Shown here: in pieces, positions 23,301 through 35,340 of the stretch
How positions within the stretch are numbered: position 1 is the stretch's first letter
Layout: each line of letters opens with the position of its first letter
DNA from: Pictodentalium vernedei
Taxonomy: Eukaryota > Mollusca > Scaphopoda > Dentaliida > Dentaliidae
Assembly: GCA_031216915.1 (NCBI GenBank)
Contig: CM062297.1
Location: forward strand, 366,681,704-366,745,703
Length of the DNA stretch: 64,000 nucleotides
Direction of reading: 5' to 3'
The notes under the pieces: generated by a model
Seen by the model: only the letters and a program-made list of their open reading frames with translations
What the model was told of the DNA's origin: nothing
The model's database searches: none
Made by a program: the position numbers and the translations under genes

Positions 23301-26300
23301 AATGGGACAATCTGCTTGGGATTCTCCAAATCTATAGAAGATGCCTCGGCAAGTATAGTGGTGCTGTGCGGGCTCCCCAAAATCTGCACCACTTTTGTTC
23401 CATAAGACTCCGAAAAAGGGTTTTGTAGTTTCATGACCTATAGTCTATTATCGGTTTGTGGGAAATCTTGTTAACGAAACGGCCAATTAGCTCCGTATTC
23501 CAGAAATAAACAGTAGGTGTCTTGCCAACCACAGTGGTTCTGTGCGGGCCCCCCTAATTTTGCGCCCTTCTGGGTCCACAAAGCGACCCAAAAAAGGAAG
23601 GGAAGTGTTTTTGTTATATGAGCTAATATCAGTTTTTCTCGCTGTTCGTTAGCGAATGGGGCAATCTGCTTGGTATTCTCCAAATTTACAGAAGATGCCT
23701 TGGGAAGCAGAGTGATTCTCTGCGCCCCCCCCCCCCCCCCCCCCCCAATATATGCACCACTTTTGTTCCATAAGGCTCCCAAAAAGGGTTCTGTAGTTTT
23801 ATGCTTTATAGTCTATTATCGGTTTGTGTGAAATCTTGTTAACGAAAGGGCCAATTAGCTCGGTATTCCAGAAATAAACAGTAGGTGCCTTGCTGACCAC
23901 AGTTGTTCTGTGCGGGCCCCCCAAATTTTGCACCCTTATGGTTCCCCAAAGCGACCCAAAAAAGGAAGGGAAATGTTTTTCTAAAATGGGCTATTATCAA
24001 TTTTTCTCGCTGTTCTTTCGCGAATGGGGCAATCTGCTTGGTATTCTCCAAATTTATAGAAGATGCCTTGGCAAGTATAGTGGTGCTCTGCGGGCCCCCC
24101 AAAATATGCACCTCTTTTGTTCCATAAGGCTCCCAAAAAGAGTTCTGTAGTTTTATGCTTTATAGTCTATTATCGGTTTGTGTGAAATCTTGTTAATGAA
24201 AGGTCCAATTAGCTCCGTATTCCAGAAATAAACAGTAGGTGTCTTGCTGACCGCAGTGGTTCAGTGCGGGCCCCCCAAATTTTGCTCCCTTCTGGGTCCA
24301 CAAAGCGACCCAAAAAAGGATGGGAAATGTTTTTGTTATATGACCTAATATGAATTTTTCTCGTTGATCGTTCGTGAATGGGACAATCTGCTCGGTCGGT
24401 ATTCCAGAAATAAACAGTAGGTGTCTTGCTGACCACGGTGGTTCTCTGCGGGCCCCCTAGATTTTGCACCCTTCTGGGGTCACAAAGCGACCCAAAAAGG
24501 GAAGGTAAATGTTTTTGTTATGTGGGCTTTTATCAGTTTTTATGGCTGTTCGTTAGCGAAAGGGGCAATCTGCTTGGTATTCTCCAAATTTATAGAAGAT
24601 GCCTTGGCAAGTATAGTGGTGCTCTGCGGGCCCCCCAAAATATGCACCTCTTTTGTTCCATAAGGCTCCCAAAAAGAGTTCTGTAGTTTTATGCTTTATA
24701 GTCTATTATCGGTTTGTGTGAAATCTTGTTAATGAAAGGTCCAATTAGCTCCGTATTCCAGAAATAAACAGTAGGTGCCTTGCTGACCACAGTTGTTCTG
24801 TGCGGGCCCCCCAAATTTTGCACCCTTATGGTTCCCCAAAGCGACCCAAAAAAGGAAGGGAAATGTTTTTCTAAAATGGGCTATTATCAATTTTTCTCGC
24901 TGTTCTTTCGCGAATGGGGCAATCTTCTTGGTATTCTCCAAATTTATAGAAGATGCCTTGGCAAGTATAGTGGTGCTCTGCGGGCCCCCCCAAAATATGC
25001 ACCTCTTTTGTTCCATAAGGCTCCCAAAAAGGGTTCTGTAGTTTTATGCTTTATAGTCTATTATCGGTTTGTGTGAAATCTTGTTAACAAAAGGGCCAAT
25101 TAGATTGGTATTCCAGAAACAAACAGTAGGTGTTCTGCTGACCACAGTGGTTCTGTGCGGGCCCCCCAAATTTTGCACCCTTCTGGGTCCCCGAAGCGAC
25201 CCAAAAAAGGAAGGGAATGTTTTTTCTTATATGGCCTATTATCAATTTTTCATGCTGTTCTTTCGCGAATGGGGCAACCTGCTTGGTATTCTCCAGATCT
25301 ATAGAAGATGCCTTGGCAAGTATAGTGGTGCTGTGCGGGCCCCCAAAAATATGCACCACTTTTGTTCCATAAGGCTCCGAAAAAGGGTTTTGTAGTTTAA
25401 TGCCCTATAGTCTATTATCGGTTTGTGTGAAATCTTTTTAATGAAAGGGTTAATTAGCTCGGTATTCCAGAAATAAACAGTAGGTGTCTTGCTAACCACA
25501 GTGGTTCTGTGCGGGCCCCCCAAATTTTGCGCCCTTCTGGGTCCATAAAGCGACCCTAAAAAATGAAGAGAAGTGTTTTTGTTATATGAGCTAATATTAG
25601 TTTTTCTCGCTGTTCGTTAGCGAATGGGGCAATTTGCTTGGTATTCTCCAAATTTACAGAAGATTCCTTGGAAGCAGAGTGGTGCTCTGCGGACCCCCCA
25701 ATATATGGACCACTTTTGTTCCATAAGGCTCCCAAAAAGGGTTCTGTATTTTTATGCTTTATAGTCTGTTATCGCTTTGTGTGAAATCTTGTTAACGAAA
25801 GGGCCAATTATTTCGGTATTCCAGAAATAAACAGTAGGTGTCTTGCTGACCACAGTGGTTCTGTGCGGGCTCCCGAAATTTTGCATCCTTCTGGGGTCAC
25901 AAAGCGACCCAAAAAGGGAAGGGAAATGTTTTTGTTATGTGGGCTTTTATCAGTTTTATGGCTGTTCGTTAGCGAAAGGGGCAATCTGCTTTGTATTCTC
26001 CAAATTTACAGAAGATCCATTGGGAAGCATAGTGGTGCTCTGAGGGCCCCCCAAAATATGCACCACTTTTGTTCCATAAGGCTCCCAATAAGGGTTCTGT
26101 AGTTTTATGCTTTATAGTCTATTATCTATTTGTGTGAAATCTTGTTAGAGAAAGGGTCAATTAGCTCGGTATTCCAGAAATAAGCAGTAGGCATCTTGCT
26201 AACCACAGTGGTTCTGTGCGGGCCCCCCAAATTTTGAACCCTTCTGGGTCCACAAAGCTACCCAAAAAAGGAGGGGAAATTTTTTTGTTATATGGGCTAT

Positions 26301-26893
26301 TATCAGTTTTTCTGATTAATTGTTAGCAAATTGGGCAATCTGCTTGGTGTTCTCGAGATTTATAGATAGGTCCTTGGGAAGCATGTTTGTGCTTTTCGGG
26401 CCCCCCGAAATATGTACCCATTTTGTGCCATAAAGCTCCCAAGAGGGATTCTGTGATTTTTGGATTGACAATCTATTATCGGTTTGTCTAAAATCTTGTT
26501 AGAGAAAGGGTCAATTAGCTCGATATTCCCTTAATAGACAACAGGTGTCTTGCTAAGCACAGTGGTACTGTGCGGGCCCCCCAAATTGTGCGCCCTTTCG
26601 GGTCCACAGGGCATCCCAAAAGGAATGGAAATGGCTTTGTTACTTGGGCTATTATCAGTTTTTTTTCGCTGTTCGTTAGCGAATGGGGCAATCTGCTTGG
26701 TATTCTCCTAGTTTATAGATGGTGCCTTGGGAAACATAGTGGTGCTCTGCGGGCCCCTCAAAATATGCACCTCCTTTTGTGCCATTAGGCTCCTAAAAGG
26801 GTTATGTCATTTTTTTGCTTTGTGGTCTATTATCGGTTTGTGTGAAATCGTGTTAGAGAAAGGGTCAATTAGCTCGGTATTCCCGTAATGAAC
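20300..26893 (-). repeat. Satellite array 2 (- orientation)
   Basis: About 18 typical ~354-bp monomers reading leftward, mostly of low divergence, with older ones at 26100-26893 beside the end module. Monomer variants recur in blocks: the pair near 22763-23434 reappears near 23839-24469 and again from 24729. A 22-C run occurs at 23725-23746. A fused monomer is seen near 24395 (CTGCTCGGTCGG). The array mirrors array 3 on the other side of the junction, but with fewer monomers. Confidence 0.95.
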
Positions 26894-27217
26894 ACTGTTT
26901 GGCTTGCTAGCCAACAGTTATTAGATGAACCATACACATGGAGAATTTTCTTCACACAATATATACATTACAATGGATGGCATACCATCCATCCCTCTCT
27001 ACTCCCTGACAGGTGGTAATTGTGGACGGACATACAGACGGACAGAAGACGGAAGCAGGACAACTCGCAGTTAATAGTCATTAGGTGAATTATATTCGGG
27101 AAAGAAAAAAAAGAAAAAAATAATATATATATTATAATGGATGGCATGCCACCTGCCCTCCCTGCCCTCCCTGCCATCAGGTTACTCACGGTTTATCCAA
27201 TCCCTATATATATATAT
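26893..27217 (-). repeat. Right end module of the first giant block
   Basis: Reverse complement of 78-395, with the same 20-bp imperfect palindrome (26973-26992). It ends in a (TA)n run at about 27205-27217, directly joined to + strand satellite (CAAAAGGGGTGCAT). Only one arm of the AT-rich hairpin seen at 1-212 is present here. Together with the left module it gives the first block matched ends. Confidence 0.75.
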
Positions 27218-30200
27218 ACAAAAGGGGTGCATATTTTGAGGGGCCCGCAAAGCACCACTATGTTTCCCAAGGCACCATCTATAAATTTGGAGAATACCAA
27301 GCAGATTGCCCCATTCGCTAACGAACAGCGAAAAAAACCTGATAAAAGCCCATGTAACAAAGCCATTTCCATTCCTTTTGGGATGCCCTGTGGACCCGAA
27401 AGGGCGCACAATTTGGGGGGCCCGCACAGTACCACTGTGCTTAGCAAGACACCTGTTGTCTATTAAGGGAATATCGAGCTAATTGACCCTTTCTCTAACA
27501 AGATTTTAGACAAACCGATAATAGATTGTCAATCCAAAAATCACAGAATCCCTCTTGGGAGCTTTATGGCACAAAATGGGTGCATATTTCGGGGGGGGGG
27601 GGGAGGGGGGCGCAAAGCACCAACATGCTTCCCAAGGACCTATCTATAAATCTGGAGAACACCAAGCAGATTGCCCCCTTTGCTAACAATTAATCAGAAA
27701 AACTGATAATAGCCCATATAACAAAAAAATTTCCCTTCCTTTCTTGGGTTGCTTTGTGGACCCAGGAGGGTTCAAAATTTGGGGGGCCCGCACAGAACCA
27801 CTGTGGTTAGCAAGATGCCTACTGCTTATTTCTGGAATACCGAGCTAATTGACCCTTTCTCTAACAAGATTTCTCACAAATAGATAGTAGACTATAAAGC
27901 ATAAAACTACAGAACCCTTATTGGGAGCCTTATGGAACAAAAGTGGTGCATATTTTGGGGTCCCTCAGAGCACCACCATGCTTCCCAATGCATCTTCTGT
28001 AAATTTGGAGAATACCAAGCAGATTGCCCCTTTCGCTAACGAACAGCCATAAAAACTGATAAAAGCCCACATAACAAAAACATTTACCTTCCCTTTTTGG
28101 GTCGCTTTGTGACCCCAGAAGGGTGCAAAATCTAGGGGGCCCGCAGAGAACCACCGTGGTCAGCAAGACACCTACTGTTTATTTCTGAAATACCGACCTA
28201 ATTGGCCCTTTTGTTAACAAGATTTCACACAAATCGATAACAGACTATAAACCATAAAACTACAGAACCCTTTTTGGGAGCCTTATGGAACAAAAGTGGT
28301 GCATATATTGGGGGCCCCGCAGAGCACCACTCTGCTTCCAAAGGAATCTTCTGTAAATTTGGAGAATACCAAGCAGATTTCCCCATTCGCTAACGAACAG
28401 CGAGAAAAACTAATATTAGCTCATATAACAAAAACACTTCTCTTCATTTTTATAGAACCACTGTGGTTAGCAAGAAACCTACCGTTTATTTCAGGAATAC
28501 CGCGCTAATTAACCCTTTCATTAACAAGATTTCACAAAAACCGATAATAGACTATAGGGCATAAAACTACAAAACCCTTTTTCGGAGCCTTATGGAACAA
28601 AAGTGGTGCATATTTTGGGGGGCGCGCACAACACCACTACACTCGCCAAGGCATCTTCTATAGATTTGGAGAATACCAAGAAGATTGTCCCATTCACGAA
28701 CGAACAACCAGAAAAATTCATATTAGGCCATATAACAAAAACTTTTCCCATCCTTTTTGGGGTCGCTTTGTGGACCCAGAAGGGTGCAAAATTTGGGGGG
28801 CCCGCACTGAACCACTGTGGTCAGCAAGACACCTACTGTTTATTTCTGAAATACGGAGCTAATTGGATCTTTCATTAACAAGATTTCACACAAACCGATA
28901 ATAGACTATAAAGCATAAAACTACAGAACTCTTTTTGGGAGCCTTATGGAACAAAAGTGGTGCATATTTTGGGGGGCCCGCAGAGCACCACTATACTTGC
29001 CAAGGCATCTTCTATAAATTTGGAGAATACCAAGCAGATTTCCCCATTCGTGAAAGAACAGCGAGAAAAATTGATAATAGCCCATTTTAGGAAAACATTT
29101 CCCTTCCTTTTTTGGGTCGCTTTGGGGACCCAGAAGGGTGCAAAATTTGGGGGGCCCGCACAGAACAACTGTGGTCAGCAAGGCACCTACTGTTTATTTC
29201 TGGAATACCGAGCTAATTGGCCCTTTCGTTAACAAGATTTCACACAAACCGATAATAGACTATAAGGCATAAAACTCAGAACCCTTTTTGGGAGCCTTAT
29301 GGAACAAAAATGGTGCATATATTGGGGGGCCCGCAGAGCACCGCTCTGCTTCCCAAGGCATCTTCTGTGAATTTGGAGAATACCAAGCAGATTGCCCCAT
29401 TCACGAAAGAACAACGAGAAAAATTGATATTAGGCCATATAACAAAAACATTTCCCATCCTTTTTTGGGTCGCTTTGTGGACCCAGAAGGGTGCAAAATT
29501 TGGGGGGCCCGCACTGAACCACTGTGGTCAGCAAGACACCTACTGTTTATTTCTGGAATACGGAGCTAATTGGACCTTTCATTAACAAGATATCACACAA
29601 ACCGATAATAGACTATAAAGCATGAAACTACAGAACCCTTTTTGGGAGCCTTATGGAACAAAAGTGGTGCATATTTTGGGGGGCCCGCAGAGCACCACTA
29701 TACTTGCCAAGGCATCTTCTATAAATTTGGAGAATACCAAGCAGATTGCCCCATTCGCGAAAGAACAGAGAGAAAAATTTATAATAGCCCATTTTAGAAA
29801 AACATTTCCCTTCCTTTTTTGGGTCGCTTTGGGGACCCAGAAGGGTGCAAAATTTGGGAGGCGCGCACAGAACAACTGTGGTCAGCAAGGCACCTACTGT
29901 TTATTTCTGGAATACCGAGCTAATTGGCCCTTTCGTTAACAAGATTTCACACAAACCGATAACAGACTATAAAGCATAAAACTACAGAACCCTTTTAGGA
30001 GCCTTAGGGAACAAAAGTGGTGCATATATTGGGGGCCCGCAGAGCACCACTCTGCTTCCCAAGTCATCTTCTGTAAATTTGGAGAATACCAAGCAGATTG
30101 CCCCATTCACTAACAAACAGCGAGAAAAACTGATATTAGCTCATATAACAAAAACACTTCCCTTCCTTTTTTGGGTCGCTTTGTGGACCCAGAAGGGCGC

Positions 30201-33200
30201 AAAATTTGGGGGGCCCACACAGAACCACTGTGGTTGGCAAGACACCTACTGTTTATTTCTGGAATACCGAGCTAATTGACCCCTTCATTAACAAGATTTC
30301 ACACAAACCGATAGAAGGCTATAAAGCATAAAACTACAAAACGCTTTTTCGGAGCCTTATGGAACAAAAGTGGTGCGTATTTTGGGGGGCCCGCACAGCA
30401 CCACTATACTTGCCAAGTCATCCTCTATAGATTTGGAGAATACCAAGCAGATTGCACCTTTCGCCAACGAACAGCCAGAAAAACTGATAAAAGCCCACAT
30501 AACAAAAACATTTCTCCTCCTTTTTTGGGTCGTTTTGTGACCCCAGAAGGGTGCAAAATTTGGGGGGCCCGCACAGAACCACTGTGGTTAGCAAGACACC
30601 TACTGTTTATTTCTGGAATACCGGGCTAATTGACCCTTTCATTAACAAGATTTCACACAAACCGATAATAGACTACAAAGCGTAAAACTACAGAACCCTT
30701 TTTGGGAGCCTTTTGGAACAAAAGTAGTGCATATTTTAGGGGGCCCGCAGAGCACCACTTTGCTTGCGAAGGCATCTTCTATAGATTTGGAGAATACCAA
30801 GCATATTGCCCCATTCGCGAAAGAACAGCAAGAAAAATTGATAATAGCCCATGTAAGAAAAACATTCCCTTCCTTTTTTGGGTCGCTTTGGGGACCCAGA
30901 AGGGTGCAAAATTTGGGGGGCCCGCACAGAACCACTATGGTCAGCAGAACACCTACTGCTTATTTCTGGAATATCAAGCTAATTGGCCCTTTCGTTAACA
31001 AGATTTCACACAAACCGATAATAGACTTTAAAGCATAAAACTACAGAACCCTTTTTCGGAGCCTTATGGAACAAAAGAGGTGCATATTTTGGAGAGCCCG
31101 CAGAGCACCACTATGCTTCCCAAGGCACCTTCTGTAAATTTGGAAAATACCAAGCAGATTGCCCAATTCACTAACGAACAGCCAGAAAAACTGATAAAAG
31201 CCCACATTACAAAAACATTTCCCTTCCTTTTTTGGGTCGCTTTGTGAGCCCAGAAGGGTGCAAAATTTGGGGGGCCCGCATAGAACCACTGTATTCAGCA
31301 AGACACCTACTGTTTATTTCTGGAATACCGAGCTAATTGGCCCTTTTGTTAACAAGATTTCACACAAACCGATAATAGACTACAAAGCATAAAACTACAG
31401 AACCCTTTTGGGAGCCTTATGGAACAAATGTGGTGCATATTTTGGGGGGCCAGCAGAGCACCACTATACTTGCCAAGGCATCTTCTATAAATTTGGAGAA
31501 TACCAAGCAGATTGCCCCACTCACGAAAGAACAGCGAGAAAAATTGATAATAGCCCTTTTTAGAAAAACATTTCCCTTCCTTTTTTAGGTCGCTTTGGGG
31601 ACCCAGAAAGGTGCAAAATTTGGGGGGCCCGCACAGAACAACTGTGGTCAGCAAGGCACCTACTGTTTATTTCTGGAATACCGAGCTAATTGGCCCTTTC
31701 GTTAACAAGATTTCACACAAACCGATAATAGACCATAAAGCATAAAACTACAGAACTCTTTTTTGGAGCCTTATGGAACAAAAGTGGTGCATATTTTGGG
31801 GGGGCCGTCACAGCACCACTATACTTGCCAAGGCATCTTCTATAAATCTGGAGAATACCAAGTAGATTGCCCCATTCGCTAACGAACAGCAAGAAAAACT
31901 GATATTAGCTCATATAACAAAAACACTTCCCTTCCTTTTTTGGGTCGCTTTGTGGACCCAGAAGGGCGCAAAATTTGGGGGGCCCGCACAGAACCACTGT
32001 GGTTGGCAAGAAACCTACTGTTTAATTCTGGAATATGGAGCTAATTGGCCCTTTCGTTAACAAGATTTCACAGAAACCGATAATAGTCTATAGGGCATAA
32101 AACTACAAAGCCCTTTTTCGGAGCCTTATGGAACAAAAGTGGTGCATATTTTGGGGGGCCCGCACAGCACCACAATACTTGCCATGGCATCTTCTATAGG
32201 TTTGGAAAATAACAAGCAGATTGTCCCATTCACGAACGAACAACGAGAAAAATTCATATTAGGCCATATAACAAAAACATTTCCAATCCTTTTTGGGGTC
32301 GCTTTGTGGACCCAGAAGGGTGCAAAATTTGGGGGGCCCGCACTGAACCACTGTGGTCAGAAAGACACCTACTGTTTATTTCTGGAATACGGAGCTAATT
32401 GGACCTTTCATTAACAAGATTTCACACAAACCGATAATAGACTATAAAGCATAAAACTACAGAACTCTTTTTGGGAGCCTTAAGGAACAAAAGTGGTGCA
32501 TATTTTGGGGGGCCCGCAGAGCACCACTATACTTGCCAAGGCATCTTCTATAAATTTGGAGAATACCAAGCAGATTGCCCCATTCGTGAAAGAACAGCGA
32601 GAAAAATTGATAATAGCCCATTTTAGAAAAACATTTCCCTTCCTTTTTTGGGTCGCTTTGGGGACCCAGAAGGGTGCAAAATTTGGGGGGCCCGCACAGA
32701 ACAACTGTGGTCAGCAAGGCACCTACTGTTTATTTCTGGAATACCGAGCTAATTGGCCCTTTCGTTAACAAGATTTCACACAAACCGATAATAGACTATA
32801 AAGCATAAAACTACAGAACCCTTTTTGGGAGCCTTACGGAACAAAAGTGGTGCATATATTGGGGGGCCCGCAGAGTACCACTCTGCTTCCCAAGGCATCT
32901 TCTGTAAATTTGGAGAATACCAAGCAGATTGCCCCATTCGCTAACGAACAGCGAGAAAAACTGATATTAGCTCATATAACAAAAACACTTCCCTTCCTTT
33001 TTTGGGTCGCCTTGTAGACCCAGAAGGGCGCAACATTTGGGGGGCCCGCACAGAACCACTGTGGTTGGCAAAACACCTACTGTTTGTTTCTGGAATACGG
33101 AGCTAATTGGCCCTTTCGTTAACAAGATTTCACACAAACCGATAATAGACTATACGGCATAAAACTACAAAACCCTTTTTCGGAGCCTTATGGAACAAAA

Positions 33201-35340
33201 GTGGTGCATATTTTGGGGGGCCCGCACGGCACCACTATACTTGCCAAGGCATCTTCTATAGATTTGGAGAATACCAAGCAGATTGCCCCCTTCACGAAAG
33301 AACAACGAGAAAAATTCATATTAGGCCATATAACAAAAACATTTCCCATCCTTTTTGGGGTCGCTTTGTGGACCCAGAAGGATGGAAAATTTGGGGGGCC
33401 CGCAGTGAACCACTGTGGTCAGCAAGACACCTACTGTTTATTTCTGGAATACGGAGCTAATTGGACCTTTCATTAACAAGATATCACACAAACCGATAAT
33501 AGTCTATAAAGCATAAAACTACAGAACCCTTTTTGGGAGCCTTATGGAACAAATGTGGTGCATATTTTTGGGGGCCCTCAGAGCACCACTATACTTGCCA
33601 AGGCATCTTCTATAAATTTGGAGAATACCAAGCAGATTGCCCCATTCGCGAAAGAACAGCGAGAAAAATTGATAATAGCCCATTTTAGAAAAACATTTCC
33701 GTTCCTTTTTGGGGTCGCTTTGGGGACCCAGAAGGGTGCAAAATTTGGGGGGCCCGCACAGAACAACTGTGGTCAGCAAGGCACCTACTGCTGTTTATTT
33801 CTGGAAGACCGAGCTAATTGGCCCTTTCGTTAACAAGATTTCACACAAATCGATAATAGACTATAAAGCATAAAACTACAGAACCCTTTTAGGAGCCTTA
33901 TGGAACAAAAGTGGTGCATATATTGGGGGGCCCGCAGAGCACCACTCTGCTTCCCAAGGCATCTTCTGTAAATTTGGAGAATACCAAGCACATTGCCCCA
34001 TTCACTAACGAACAGCGAGAAAAACTGATATTAGCTCATATAACAAAAACACTTCCCTTCCTTTTTTGGGTCGCTTTGTGGACCCAGAAGGGCGCAAAAT
34101 GTGGGGGGCCCGCACAGAACCACTGTGGTTGGCAAGACACCTACTGTTTATTTCTGGAATACCGAGCTAATTGACCCCTTCATTAACAAGATTTCACACA
34201 AACCGATAATAGGCTATAAAGCATAGAACTACAAAACCCTTTTTCGGAGCCTTATGGAACAAAAGTGGTGCATATTTTGAGGAGCCCGCACAGCACCACT
34301 ATACTTGCCAAGACATCTTCTATAGATTTGGAGAATACCAAGCAGATTGCACCTTTCGCTAGCGAACAGCCAGAAAAGCTGATAAAAGCCCACATAACAA
34401 AAACATTTGCCCTCCTTTTTTGGGTCGTTTTGTGACCCCAGAAGGGTGCAAAATTTGGGGGGCCCGCACAGAACCACTGTGGTTAGCAAGACACCTACTG
34501 TTTATTTCTGGAATACCGGGCTAATTGACCCTTTCATTAACAAGACTTCACACAAACCGATAATAGACTACAAAGCATAAAACTACAGAACCCTTTTTGG
34601 GAGCCTTTTGGAACAAAAGTGGTGCATATTTTAGGGGGCCCGCAGAGCACCACTATGCTTGCGAAGGCATCTTCTATAAATTTGGAGAATACCAAGCAGA
34701 TTGCCCCATTCGCGACTGAACAGCAAGAAAAATTGATAATAGCCCATATAAGAAAAACATTCCCTTCCTTTTTTGGGTCGCTTTGGGGACCCAAAAGGGT
34801 GCAAAAATTTTTTTTTTTTTTGGGGGGGGGGGCCGCTCGGAACCACTGTGGTCAGCAGAACACCTACTGTTTATTTCTGGAATACCAGGCTAATTGGCCC
34901 TTTCGTTCACAAGATTTCACACAAACCGATAATAGACTATAAAGCATAAAATTACAGAACCCTTTTTGGGAGCCTTATGGAACAAAAGTGGTGCATATTT
35001 TGGAGGGCCCGCAGAGCACCACTATGCTTCCCAAGGCACCTTCTGTAAATTTGGAGAATCCCAGCAGATTGCCCAATTCACTAACGAACAGCCAGAAAAA
35101 CTGATAAAAGCCCACATAACAAAAACATTTCCCTTCCTTTTTTGGGTCGCTTTGTGAGCCCAGAAGGTTCTAAATTTCGGGGGGGGGGGGGGCCGCAGAG
35201 AACCACTGTAGTCAGCAAGATACCTACACTTTATTTCTGGAATACCGAGCTAATTGACCCTTTCCTTAACAAGATTTCACACCAGCCGATAATAGACTAT
35301 AAAGCATAAAACTACATAACCCTTTTTGGGAGCCTTATGG
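27218..35340 (+). repeat. Satellite array 3 (+ orientation), homogeneous part
   Basis: About 23 monomers, the first two or three diverged and closely matching 500-900 of array 1 (GTTTCCCAAGGCACCATC, AAAGGGCGCACAATTTGG), the rest nearly uniform. It mirrors array 2 but holds about five more monomers, judged from the different mirror axes (about 27.0 kb at the junction, about 27.95 kb at the cores). A T14-G11 composite run is at 34808-34832. Confidence 0.95.
28605..28958 (+). repeat. Representative satellite monomer
   Basis: One full 354-bp monomer. Half B starts with GGTGCATATTTTGG at 28605 and half A with GGTGCAAAATTTGG at 28783; the next half B starts at 28959, so the halves are 178 and 176 bp. 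The halves share GGTGCA-A-TTTGGGG, CCCGCA, a C-CCACT block, AATAC, GC-A-TTG and a terminal TTTTGGG/TTTTCGG stretch. Most half-A copies in the window contain AACCAC-T-GTGGTT or a near form of it. No CENP-B box (NTTCGNNNNANNCGGGN) was seen. Confidence 0.85.
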
